From Kordiimonadaceae bacterium (GTDB taxonomy: Bacteria; Pseudomonadota; Alphaproteobacteria; Sphingomonadales; Kordiimonadaceae), in NCBI GenBank assembly GCA_017640725.1, contig JAEPQB010000001.1, positions 124,001 to 188,000 on the forward strand: DNA of 64,000 nucleotides, read 5' to 3'. Shown one piece after another: positions 9,052 to 17,252 of the stretch (the first letter of the stretch is position 1; the number at the start of each line of letters is the position of its first letter). The position numbers and the translations under genes were made by a program. The notes beneath the pieces are model-generated. The model saw only the letters and a program-made list of their open reading frames with translations. It did not search any database and was not told the DNA's origin.

Positions 9052-9432
9052 ATGATTGGATACTTGACCGTAGGCACCAATGATTTGGGAAAATCAACAG
9101 CATATTATGATGCCCTTTTGGCTGAACTGGGCGCAAAGCGCAGCATGGATATGGAGACATTCGTGGCTTGGTCGAACGGCGCTCAAACCGAGTTCACTGT
9201 CATCAAGCCTTTCAATGGCGAAACCGCCACCCCAGGCAATGGCGCAATGGTGGCCATTTATGTCGAGTCACCGGAAGCCGTCGACAAAATGCACGCAAAA
9301 GCCCTGGAACTGGGTGGCGCGGACGAAGGCGCTCCGGGCCCACGCGGCGGCGAAGACAGCCCCTTTTACGCGGGCTATTTCCGGGACCTGGATGGCAACA
9401 AACTGAACTTTTTCCATTTCAAACAATCCTAA
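9052..9432 (+). CDS. VOC (glyoxalase/bleomycin resistance-like) family protein
   Basis: A 126-residue single-domain protein started at ATG 9052 behind GAGGAAC. The longer GTG/ATG-rich extension upstream would run through the operator and is rejected. MIGYLTVGTNDLGKSTAYYDALLAELG and the C-terminal YAGYFRDLDGNKLNFF are the two beta-alpha-beta-beta-beta halves of the fold. Metal ligands are partly visible (E/H near the end). The family includes glyoxalase-like and drug-binding proteins, and the substrate is unknown. Probably repressed by the adjacent WYL protein. Confidence 0.85.
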   Translation: MIGYLTVGTNDLGKSTAYYDALLAELGAKRSMDMETFVAWSNGAQTEFTVIKPFNGETATPGNGAMVAIYVESPEAVDKMHAKALELGGADEGAPGPRGGEDSPFYAGYFRDLDGNKLNFFHFKQS

Positions 9433-9477
9433 CCCCCACCAAGAAGGCGCCGTACAGCGCCAACCTCCCCAAACTAA

Positions 9478-9505
9478 AAAGCCCGGCTCGCCGGGCTTTC
9501 TTTTT
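9478..9505 (+). terminator. Rho-independent terminator after the VOC gene
   Basis: AAAGCCCGGC-tc-GCCGGGCTTT followed by CTTTTT, 46 bases after the VOC stop. The same GCCCGGC stem type recurs at the terminators near 12050 and 54380. Confidence 0.9.
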
Positions 9506-9622
9506 GCCCCATGAATAAAACGCCGTATCGCGAAAACACGCGGTTGGTCCCTTTTCTGCTTTACATCACGCGGCCACGATCACATCTAGGACCAAACAAA
9601 ACCAAATATAAGCGAGGACTAG

Positions 9623-10819
9623 ATGGGGAACCAACCGGAACGCATTGAACTATTGGATATTGTGCGCGGTGTAGCCGTGCTCGGCATATTGTTGATGAAC
9701 ATCCGATTGTTCTCTGAGCCGGGTGCCGCCTATTTTAACCCGCTGGCGCATGGCAGCCATGAAGGCTTGAACAAACTATGGTTTCAGTTCCAGTTTGTTT
9801 TCGCGGATCAAAAGTTCATGGCGATCTTCTCCATGCTGTTTGGTGCAAGCACGGCCATCATTTGTGATGGTCTCGCCAGAAAAGATCTTCCGGTTTTCAC
9901 CACTTATGCCAAGCGCATTTTGGGTTTGTTTGTGATCGGACTGGTCCACGCCTACCTGCTGTGGCCAGGGGATATTTTGGTCCCCTATGCACTCGGCAGT
10001 GTTATTCCTTTCATCGCCAAAAACTGGAGCTGGCGCCTGTCTGGCGCTTTGGGACTGGCACTGCTGTCATTGGGCACTCTTTCGAGCCTTGGTGCATATG
10101 AAAGTATCTCCGGCGCGCCGCCCGTTATTCAAGCCAAGCTCGGTGAAACCTACTGGCTGCCGTCGACTCAGCAACTGGCAGAAGAAGTTGCGGCATACCA
10201 AGACACCTATATGGATCACTGGCCGCTACGCGCAGCGTCTGCATTTGAAATGCAAACCAGTATTTTCCTGAGTTGGGGCGTGTGGCGCATTGGTGGCATG
10301 ATGCTTTTGGGCCTGGCGCTGTATCGCGTCGGTTTTCTGCAGGGCAAACTCAGCGCCCGCTTTTATGGTTTTACAGCGATTGCCGCCCTCACAGCAGGGT
10401 TTTTCCTCGTGGCAAATGGCCTGAGCGCGAATGAAACAAACGGTTGGACTTTTCCTTATTCCTTTTTCCTGGCTTCGGTCTGGAATTACTGGGGCTCTGG
10501 ACTGGTCGCTGTTGGCTACATTGCGATGTTTGGCTGGTTACTAAAAGGCACGAGCTTTCGTTTTGGCTTCTCCGCATTTGCAAATGTTGGCAAAGCCGCG
10601 CTCACAAATTATCTTCTTCAGTCGATCATTTGCATCAGCATTTTCTATGGCTTTGGCGGCGGATTGTTTGGGGAATTGGAACGGTATCAAACTGTTCCAA
10701 TTGTCCTGGCCGTTTGGGCAATCCAGCTGTGGTTGAGTTCATGGTGGTTCAGCAAACGGCCAAAAGGACCAATAGAGGCAATATGGCACCGCGTGACGTA
10801 CGCCCGCTGGCTGGGTTAA
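9623..10819 (+). CDS. DUF418 / YeiB-type integral membrane protein
   Basis: A 398-residue polytopic membrane protein. The opening RIELLDIVRGVAVLGILLMN is the hallmark of the YeiB/DUF418 family, and the C-terminal third (FANVGKAALTNYLLQSII, then WWFSKRPKGPIEAIWHRVTY) is the DUF418 domain proper. About nine to ten membrane segments are visible. The family's role is not established. Distant similarity to acyltransferase-3 proteins has suggested modification or transport functions. It ends four bases inside the convergent serine hydrolase gene. Confidence 0.9.
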   Translation: MGNQPERIELLDIVRGVAVLGILLMNIRLFSEPGAAYFNPLAHGSHEGLNKLWFQFQFVFADQKFMAIFSMLFGASTAIICDGLARKDLPVFTTYAKRILGLFVIGLVHAYLLWPGDILVPYALGSVIPFIAKNWSWRLSGALGLALLSLGTLSSLGAYESISGAPPVIQAKLGETYWLPSTQQLAEEVAAYQDTYMDHWPLRAASAFEMQTSIFLSWGVWRIGGMMLLGLALYRVGFLQGKLSARFYGFTAIAALTAGFFLVANGLSANETNGWTFPYSFFLASVWNYWGSGLVAVGYIAMFGWLLKGTSFRFGFSAFANVGKAALTNYLLQSIICISIFYGFGGGLFGELERYQTVPIVLAVWAIQLWLSSWWFSKRPKGPIEAIWHRVTYARWLG

Positions 10820-11964
10820 TCAACTTGGCCGGAAAAGTGCCATGACCAAGGCATGCCTGTTTGGCCAAGCAAGGCTTCAACCAATTGCGGAAAAACAAGG
10901 TGCCCTTTGGCCGTGTTCATCAAAAATATGACGCACTCTTCAGTCTCAACCAGACAAAGCAAGAGATTGTCTGTCTTTTCATTGTGACCACCGTGAAAGA
11001 AGCCAGGCCCTTTTGGGCCTTTGAAAACCTTTACGCCAACACCCGCGCCAAGGCCTGCAGTTTCGTGGGCTGTGCCTGGTGTTGTATCCCATGGTGGGAA
11101 CTGGTGCCGTGAGGTAATAGGCAGTGTCGCCTGAAGCTGTACAGCCCGCGATTCTGCTTTCATCAGGTCGCCGCGAATGTAGGCCGCGACCCATGATGAA
11201 TAATCTGACAAGGTCGTGTCCATTGACCCGGCAGCGCGGGCGTTGGACTGCATGTTATGGCCTTCATTCACACCATCGACCGTATAGCCCTGCGCGAAGT
11301 TTGGGCGAAACCGGTCCTGCCAAATGAGGTCGGTTCGCGCCATGCCGAGCGGAGCAAAGAAGCGGCGCTTAAACTCTTCACGGGTATCCATTTTTAACGC
11401 TTCTTCAATCACCAACTGAGCGATGTAATAGCCTTCACCGGAGTAGCCGTACCGAAACCCTGGGTCGAACAGAAACTCCAATTTTCCGTTGGGGTCAAAG
11501 CCGCCTGTTGGTGGGAAAAATCGGTAATTTGGAAAGCCGGTAAAATGAGAAAGGAGCACGCGAAGGGTTAACTGTTTCCACCGCTCGTCACCGTGAAGGT
11601 CTGCAAACCGCTCATAGGCAGGCAGCGGCTTTGGCAACTGTTGAGCGATTGACACGTCGATGTCGATTTTGCCTTCTTCTGCAAGCTGCATAACATATGT
11701 GGCGAACATGAATTTAGTGAGAGACGCCCCGTACATGACTGTGTTCTCATCAAGTGGTGTCTCGGTTTCCACTTCGCGGTAACCAAAAGTATTTGAGTAA
11801 ATGAGTTCACCGCCTTTGATGTGCCCAACGGCAAGGCCTGGCAGCTGATGAGTTGCCATTATTTGCTGTACTTTTGCTTCAAATTTTTGATTTTTCTCGC
11901 TGGCAGTGACTGCAGACGTAGTGGCAAGCACGATATAAAATAGAGTTGAAATTTTCTGTAACAT
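10816..11964 (-). CDS. Exported serine hydrolase (class C beta-lactamase/esterase family)
   Basis: Started at ATG 11964 because this gives a signal peptide (cleavage near VTAS). A TTG ten codons upstream is the alternative. The 382-residue protein has the SxxK motif SLTK (S81, K84), a YSG box in place of the usual YxN, and a later GGHNE region near the KTG/HxG position. The family includes D-aminopeptidases, esterases and penicillin-binding-like proteins. The altered Tyr box makes classical beta-lactamase activity unlikely. Periplasmic location inferred. Confidence 0.85.
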   Translation of the reverse strand: MLQKISTLFYIVLATTSAVTASEKNQKFEAKVQQIMATHQLPGLAVGHIKGGELIYSNTFGYREVETETPLDENTVMYGASLTKFMFATYVMQLAEEGKIDIDVSIAQQLPKPLPAYERFADLHGDERWKQLTLRVLLSHFTGFPNYRFFPPTGGFDPNGKLEFLFDPGFRYGYSGEGYYIAQLVIEEALKMDTREEFKRRFFAPLGMARTDLIWQDRFRPNFAQGYTVDGVNEGHNMQSNARAAGSMDTTLSDYSSWVAAYIRGDLMKAESRAVQLQATLPITSRHQFPPWDTTPGTAHETAGLGAGVGVKVFKGPKGPGFFHGGHNEKTDNLLLCLVETEECVIFLMNTAKGHLVFPQLVEALLGQTGMPWSWHFSGQVD

Positions 11965-12044
11965 GGCTGTCGCTTTCTTGTTTGTTTCAGCCAAGTTGTG
12001 GGAATTCCTGCTTTGCCTACAAGGTGAATATCCGGGAATAAAAC

Positions 12045-12069
12045 GAAAAAGCCCGGCAAAAGCCGGGCT
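12045..12069 (-). terminator. Rho-independent terminator of the pyrophosphatase gene
   Basis: On the minus strand AGCCCGGC, loop TTTT, GCCGGGCT is followed by TTTTCGTTTT. It lies 25 bases after the ppa stop and separates it from the serine hydrolase gene. Confidence 0.88.
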
Positions 12070-12093
12070 AATTCAGAACTTATTTGATGAGGA

Positions 12094-12621
12094 TCAGGCG
12101 CCTGCGGCGGCGATACCTTCTTCAATGAGGGACGCGGCTTTTTCCGGGCCTTCCCAGCCTTTGATTTTCACCCACTTGCCAGCTTCCAGGTCTTTATAGT
12201 GCTCAAAGAAGTGGGAAATCTGGTCCAGGAAGATATTTGGCAGCTCTTCGTAGCTTTGCACTTCGCGGTGGAACGGGTGCAATTTATCTACGGGCACCAT
12301 CAGAAGCTTTTCGTCCATACCAGCTTCATCTTCCATCACCAGCACACCCAGTGGGCGGCAGCGCACCACGGCACCTGGCATGATTGGCGTATGGTTGGCC
12401 AAAATCACATCAACAGGATCGCCGTCATCAGCCAGTGTGTGGGGAATGAAGCCATAGTTGCACGGGTAGCGCATGCTGGTATGCATGATACGATCCACGA
12501 ACAAAGCACCTGATTCTTTATCAAGTTCATACTTCACGGGTTCGGTGCCAGCAGGCACTTCAATAATGACGTTCACGTCCCATGGGGCGTTTTCGCCGAC
12601 AGGAATTTTGTTAATATTCAC
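12094..12621 (-). CDS. ppa: Inorganic pyrophosphatase (family I)
   Basis: A 175-residue cytoplasmic enzyme that hydrolyses pyrophosphate to drive biosynthetic reactions. The metal-binding DDGDPVDV signature is intact, and YPCNYGFIP and DEKLLMVPVDK are conserved active-site strands. GTG at 12621 is chosen because it gives the usual alphaproteobacterial N-terminus (M)NINKIPVGENAP and lies eight bases after AGGAT. A TTG one codon upstream is the alternative. Monocistronic, with a terminator. Confidence 0.96.
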   Translation of the reverse strand: MNINKIPVGENAPWDVNVIIEVPAGTEPVKYELDKESGALFVDRIMHTSMRYPCNYGFIPHTLADDGDPVDVILANHTPIMPGAVVRCRPLGVLVMEDEAGMDEKLLMVPVDKLHPFHREVQSYEELPNIFLDQISHFFEHYKDLEAGKWVKIKGWEGPEKAASLIEEGIAAAGA

Positions 12622-12661
12622 CAATCTAATCCTTGTTGGTGCTGGGGTTACTCAAACTTTG

Positions 12662-13600
12662 TTACCAAACGGCATAATGACCGAGAATTATGGCAAGCAA
12701 TACGATGCCACCAAACTCAATGTTGGACCGAAACGCCTGAAGGCAAGCAATTGGGTCATCTAAATCTACCGTACGGATCTGCGAAGCCAACTGGGTGCCC
12801 GCAAATGCGATGCCGATGTAAAAGATTAAGCCAAGGTTTGCAAGCACTCCAGCACCTAAAAGCCCAATAAAAAATAGCCCGTAAAATACCCACAAAGCAG
12901 GTTTGGTTTTTTGACCCAGTGTTAGTGCTGTTGACCCGACCCCAATGAGCGCATCATCTTCCTTGTCCTGATGGGCATAAATAGTGTCATACCCCAGCGT
13001 CCAGAACACGCATGCACCATATAGCACAATAGCAGACCAGCTAAGTGCGCCGTCTAGGGCCGCCCAGCCCATCAATGCCCCCCAATTGAATGTGAGCCCA
13101 AGCCATGCCTGCGGCCAACCGGTTATTCGCTTCATAAAGGGGTATGCAGCAACCAAAGCCAGTGACCCAATTCCCAGAAAAATTGCAAAATTGTTGAATT
13201 GAAGAAGCACAACCAGGCCAATCAAGCACTGGAAGGCCAAAAATGCCCAAGCCTGCTTTTTACTGACTTCGCCTGCCGGGATTGGGCGGGATTTTGTGCG
13301 ATCAACCTTCGCATCGATATCCGTGTCAACAATATCGTTGTAGGTGCAGCCTGCGCCGCGCATCACCAATGAGCCAATAGCAAACAGGAGCGCAATGTAA
13401 CCCAGCTCAAGAAGACCATATCCTGCAATCGAAAGGGCCATTGACCAGAGACAAGGCCAAAGGAGCAGCCATGTCCCAACTGGCCGGTCCAATCTGGCCA
13501 GTTTGAGGTAAGGCCTGGCCGCAACCGGCGCTATCCGGTACACCCAGCTTCCTTTAACTGCATCGGCTGTTTCCACGATTGTTTCCGGCCCGTCGGTCAT
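12662..13600 (-). CDS. ubiA: 4-hydroxybenzoate polyprenyltransferase
   Basis: A 312-residue membrane enzyme of ubiquinone synthesis that attaches the polyprenyl tail to 4-hydroxybenzoate. The first Asp-rich motif NDIVDTDIDAKVDRTKSRP and the second YAHQDKEDD, which bind the Mg-prenyl diphosphate, are both intact. About eight to nine hydrophobic helices follow the family pattern. Divergent from rsmE with an 85-base gap. Confidence 0.95.
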   Translation of the reverse strand: MTDGPETIVETADAVKGSWVYRIAPVAARPYLKLARLDRPVGTWLLLWPCLWSMALSIAGYGLLELGYIALLFAIGSLVMRGAGCTYNDIVDTDIDAKVDRTKSRPIPAGEVSKKQAWAFLAFQCLIGLVVLLQFNNFAIFLGIGSLALVAAYPFMKRITGWPQAWLGLTFNWGALMGWAALDGALSWSAIVLYGACVFWTLGYDTIYAHQDKEDDALIGVGSTALTLGQKTKPALWVFYGLFFIGLLGAGVLANLGLIFYIGIAFAGTQLASQIRTVDLDDPIACLQAFRSNIEFGGIVLLAIILGHYAVW

Positions 13601-13685
13601 GGGTCACTCAATTGACAATTGTTGTTTTCCTCATATCGCAGTAAGCAGAGTTACACGCAATCGCAATCGGGATAACTGCGAAAAA

Positions 13686-14417
13686 ATGTCTGTTCGATTA
13701 TTTGTAGAAGGTGCGCTTGGCTCGGGCTCCGCTGTATTGCTCGACAGGGACCAGTCACACTATCTCGCCAATGTCATGCGCAAAAAACAAGGTGATATGG
13801 TCTCGCTTTTCAATGGGAAAGACGGCGAGTGGCAGGCCACTCTGGCCACGGTCGAAAAGCGTGTTGTCAGCCTAGACGTTATCCAACAAACCAGAATTCA
13901 AGAAACAGAGCCTGATTTGTGGCTGGCTTTCGCTCCAATAAAAAAAGCGCGCCTCGACTTTATTGCTCAAAAAGCAACCGAACTGGGGGTGTCCAGTCTA
14001 ACACCCGTTATGACAAGGCGCACGATAGTGGACCGAGTAAAAACCGACCGCATGCTCACGAATGCAATTGAGGCCGCTGAGCAGTGCGAACGACTGACAG
14101 TGCCCGCTGTGAATGATGCAACCAAGCTTGATGCGTTTCTGACTGAGTTGCCAGCTGATCGCAAACTCATGTTCTGTGACGAAGACAAGACGGGCGAAGA
14201 AAGTCATGCGGCGCTCCAGTCGGCGGCCAGCAAAGCAGAGCCCGGCGCGTGGGCGATTCTTATTGGCCCTGAGGGCGGTTTTGACGATGCCGAGCGCGAG
14301 AAAATTCGGTCCCACCCTGGCTGCGTACCTGTATCGCTTGGCCCCAGAGTACTACGAGCTGATACCGCTGCCATGGCCGCCATCAGCCTGTGGCAATCCG
14401 CAATCGGTGATTGGTAG
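13686..14417 (+). CDS. rsmE: 16S rRNA (uracil1498-N3)-methyltransferase
   Basis: A 243-residue SPOUT-fold methyltransferase that modifies U1498 of the small subunit rRNA using S-adenosylmethionine. Diagnostic segments are RLFVEGAL at the N-terminal PUA-like domain, KKARLDFIAQKATELGV, and the knot motifs IGPEGGFDDAE and LGPRVLRADTAA. The ATG at 13686 is used since upstream in-frame sequence does not resemble the family. Its placement beside ubiA and near gshA is common in alphaproteobacteria. Confidence 0.95.
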   Translation: MSVRLFVEGALGSGSAVLLDRDQSHYLANVMRKKQGDMVSLFNGKDGEWQATLATVEKRVVSLDVIQQTRIQETEPDLWLAFAPIKKARLDFIAQKATELGVSSLTPVMTRRTIVDRVKTDRMLTNAIEAAEQCERLTVPAVNDATKLDAFLTELPADRKLMFCDEDKTGEESHAALQSAASKAEPGAWAILIGPEGGFDDAEREKIRSHPGCVPVSLGPRVLRADTAAMAAISLWQSAIGDW

Positions 14418-14465
14418 CCTAACCAACGCTCCTCAACTCGAAAATTCTTGCCCTTAGCAACTGTT

Positions 14466-14486
14466 TATTGGAAGGCATTTCCAATA
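14466..14486. repeat. Inverted repeat upstream of the cysteine dioxygenase gene
   Basis: TATTGGAA-ggcat-TTCCAATA is a perfect 8-base inverted repeat, 101 bases before the next start codon and 48 bases after rsmE. No U-tract follows, so an operator is more likely than a terminator. Confidence 0.5.
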
Positions 14487-14587
14487 TATTCGCCAATAAA
14501 TGAAAAATAGAAAATAATTTTCAGCCAAATACTGGTATTCTAGCCCAATCTTGAAAACCAAATGAGCATTGAGGGCTAAAAAACACC

Positions 14588-15145
14588 ATGGACGGAGCAT
14601 TCTGTTTCAAAAACGGCACACATTTATCGAAGCTGATTGGTGAAACCAGTACGCTCACCCGTGAACTTGATGGCGCAAGCCATCGTGCCGCCGTTGCGTG
14701 TTTGTTGCGCCTCGCCCTTCCCCATGTGAACACCATGCCACCATCCGAAAACGCGGTGAATGAACATGGATATGCCCGTCAAATTCTTCATGCGGACCCT
14801 GACGGGTTGTTCACCGTTATGGCGCTTCGTTGGTTACCGGGGGCTTGCACCCCGATCCATGGACACAATGCCTGGGGCTGCGTGGGTGTTCTTGAAGGTG
14901 AAGTGGGCTGCGAAACTTTTGATCACCGCACCTGTGAAAGCCAGGAATGTGTTCCTGAAGCGCCGAGCCTGGTATCAACCGGCAAGCTGTTGGCTGGCCC
15001 AGGAACTGTTGCGAGCGTTGACCCTGATCCGTGCGGCATCCACCGCATATTCAACCCAACACAGGCGCCCGCGACCACGCTGCACATATACGGTATGGAC
15101 CTGGAAGAAGACCCCAGCGCGCTCAATAAATGGTACCAGCATTAA
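14588..15145 (+). CDS. Cysteine dioxygenase type I family cupin
   Basis: A 185-residue cupin. PIHGHNAWGCVGVLEG carries the two metal-binding His of the first cupin motif, and GIHRIFN carries the third. This matches the cysteine dioxygenase family, which oxidises cysteine (or a related thiol such as 3-mercaptopropionate) to the sulfinic acid with Fe(II) and oxygen. The next gene makes gamma-glutamylcysteine, so both act on cysteine. The exact thiol substrate cannot be told from sequence. Confidence 0.82.
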   Translation: MDGAFCFKNGTHLSKLIGETSTLTRELDGASHRAAVACLLRLALPHVNTMPPSENAVNEHGYARQILHADPDGLFTVMALRWLPGACTPIHGHNAWGCVGVLEGEVGCETFDHRTCESQECVPEAPSLVSTGKLLAGPGTVASVDPDPCGIHRIFNPTQAPATTLHIYGMDLEEDPSALNKWYQH

Positions 15146-15262
15146 GCTCATAATCTGCGGACCATTAAGCTCACATAGCCGTGAATTCATTTTAACTTGC
15201 TTGAAAGGCTTGTGCCCACACCCTACGTTCGACCCATATCGAAGAGCAGGGACTTCGCCTTT

Positions 15263-16627
15263 ATGCCTACTGACAATTCACTGATTGAGAGCAAGACACA
15301 GCTTGTTGAGTTTCTTGAAACCGGCAGCAAGCCAGATCGTTCTACGTGGCGCATTGGCTCGGAGCATGAGAAGTTTATCTTCCACCGCGATAACCAAGGG
15401 CCGCTTTCATATGCTGGTGAAAATGGCAAAGCCGGCATTCGCGATGTGTTGCAGGCTTTTGTATCCCGCGGTTGGTCACCGGTGGAAGAAGACGGCAATA
15501 TCATTGCTGCTTTAAAAGACGGCGCCTCTGTGACTTTGGAGCCCGGCGGGCAGTTTGAGCTTTCCGGCGCACCGCTTGAGACCATTCATCAGACGTGCAA
15601 TGAAACCAGCAGCCATCTGAAGATGGCCAAGGAAATTGGTGAAGAGCTCGATATCGGTTTCTTGGGTCTGGGATACCACCCAACCCTCAAGCGTGAAGAC
15701 GTGCCAGTGATGCCAAAAGCGCGCTATGACATCATGCGCAACTACATGCCAACGGTGGGCAGTCTTGGCCTTGATATGATGCTCCGTACCTGCACGGTTC
15801 AGGTTAACCTGGACTTTGCCAGCGAAGCAGACATGGTGGAAAAATTCCGTATCAGCTTGGCTCTGCAACCGCTGGCCACTGCGCTTTTTGCCAACTCTCC
15901 CCTAAAAGAAGGTCGCCCAAATGGTATGCGCAGCCTTCGCTCGCATGTTTGGACGGACACTGATCCAGATCGGTGCGGCATGCTGCCATTTGTATTTGAA
16001 GACGGCATGGGCTTCGAAAGGTGGGTTGACCATGTACTTGATGTACCAATGTATTTTGTTCGCCGCGACGGCAAATACATTAATGCGGCTGGTCAAAGCT
16101 TCCGGGACTTCATGAAAGGTGATTTGCCTGCACTCCGCGGCGAGCTTCCAACTATGGAAGACTGGAAAGACCATATGACCACCCTTTTTCCAGAAGTCAG
16201 GCTAAAAACCTTCCTGGAAATGCGCGGTGCTGATGGCGGACCATGGTCCCGGCTTTGTGCGTTACCTGCGCTTTGGGTCGGCCTTTTGTATGACGAGGAT
16301 GCCCAGTCAGAAGCTGCGGACCTTGTTAAGGACTGGACACTGGCTGACATGAGCGCCATGCGAGACAATGCCCCCATGATGGGCATGACCACAGAGGTCG
16401 GAAGCGTCAAGTTTCAGGAACTGGCGAAACAAGTTTTGGCCATCGCTGACAAAGGTCTGAAAAATCGAGCAAAAATCTCCACGAGCGGCGAAACCGAACA
16501 GGGCTTTTTGAACGCTTTGTGGGAAACTGCGGAAACCGGGAAAACGCCAGCTGATGTGATTTTGGAAGATCTTAATGGCAAATGGGGCGGTGACGTCACA
16601 CGCATTTTCTCGGAATATTCCTACTAG
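15263..16627 (+). CDS. gshA: Glutamate-cysteine ligase (plant/alphaproteobacterial type)
   Basis: A 454-residue enzyme of the GCS2-like class that makes gamma-glutamylcysteine, the first step of glutathione synthesis. The start is MPTDNSLIESK at 15263, giving the normal length; the extension upstream lacks family similarity. WRIGSEHEKF near residue 31 and LEPGGQFELSGAPLETIHQT near residue 95 are the nucleotide/glutamate-binding signatures. MLRTCTVQVNLDF is also typical. The Cys pair used for redox control in plants cannot be assigned with confidence. Confidence 0.94.
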   Translation: MPTDNSLIESKTQLVEFLETGSKPDRSTWRIGSEHEKFIFHRDNQGPLSYAGENGKAGIRDVLQAFVSRGWSPVEEDGNIIAALKDGASVTLEPGGQFELSGAPLETIHQTCNETSSHLKMAKEIGEELDIGFLGLGYHPTLKREDVPVMPKARYDIMRNYMPTVGSLGLDMMLRTCTVQVNLDFASEADMVEKFRISLALQPLATALFANSPLKEGRPNGMRSLRSHVWTDTDPDRCGMLPFVFEDGMGFERWVDHVLDVPMYFVRRDGKYINAAGQSFRDFMKGDLPALRGELPTMEDWKDHMTTLFPEVRLKTFLEMRGADGGPWSRLCALPALWVGLLYDEDAQSEAADLVKDWTLADMSAMRDNAPMMGMTTEVGSVKFQELAKQVLAIADKGLKNRAKISTSGETEQGFLNALWETAETGKTPADVILEDLNGKWGGDVTRIFSEYSY

Positions 16628-16744
16628 AAGCGACGAACTGTTTCCTGAACAGGATGAGTGGCCCTGACTCCTGTTACTAAATAACGTATTCTCCTAATTG
16701 AGAGTTGACGCCTTTTAGAGGGCTGAACCAACCAGGGGGATAAC

Positions 16745-17209
16745 ATGGCAGTTTCATTCACAATCAACGGCATGCAGCGCACGTTTGACGGCGACGAAGA
16801 AATGCCGCTTCTTTGGCATTTGCGCGAAGAAGCAGGGCTTAAAGGCACGAAATTTGGCTGCGGGATCGGTCAATGCGGTGCATGTACGGTGCATCTGGAC
16901 GGCGAGGCTGTGCGCAGTTGCTCCGTTCCGATGGGCGCCATCGCCGATGCCAATATCACAACGATTGAGGGCCTGGCAGACGGTGACAACCTACACCCCG
17001 TGCAGGAAGCCTGGCTTGAAGAAGATGTGCCTCAGTGCGGGTACTGCCAAGCGGGTCAGATTATGGCGACGGTTGCATTCCTCAAGGACACGCCAAATCC
17101 AACCGATGAGGACATCAATGACGGCATAACTAACTTATGCCGCTGTGGCACCTATTATCGCATCAGAAAAGCGATCAAGCGCGCCGCTGAAAACATGGCC
17201 ACGGCCTAA
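16745..17209 (+). CDS. Molybdenum hydroxylase small [2Fe-2S] subunit (isoquinoline 1-oxidoreductase alpha-like)
   Basis: A 154-residue two-cluster ferredoxin-type subunit. FGCGIGQCGACTVHLDG binds the plant-type cluster (about residues 37-60), and QCGYCQAGQ plus CRCGTYYRIRKAI bind the second cluster. AGGGGGA precedes the ATG. It is followed 43 bases later by the molybdopterin subunit. No FAD subunit is present, as in isoquinoline 1-oxidoreductase and aldehyde dehydrogenases of the IorAB type, which pass electrons to a periplasmic acceptor. Confidence 0.93.
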   Translation: MAVSFTINGMQRTFDGDEEMPLLWHLREEAGLKGTKFGCGIGQCGACTVHLDGEAVRSCSVPMGAIADANITTIEGLADGDNLHPVQEAWLEEDVPQCGYCQAGQIMATVAFLKDTPNPTDEDINDGITNLCRCGTYYRIRKAIKRAAENMATA

Positions 17210-17252
17210 CGAACCAATCCGAGCTCATAACTAACCGAAACGGAGACCTGAC

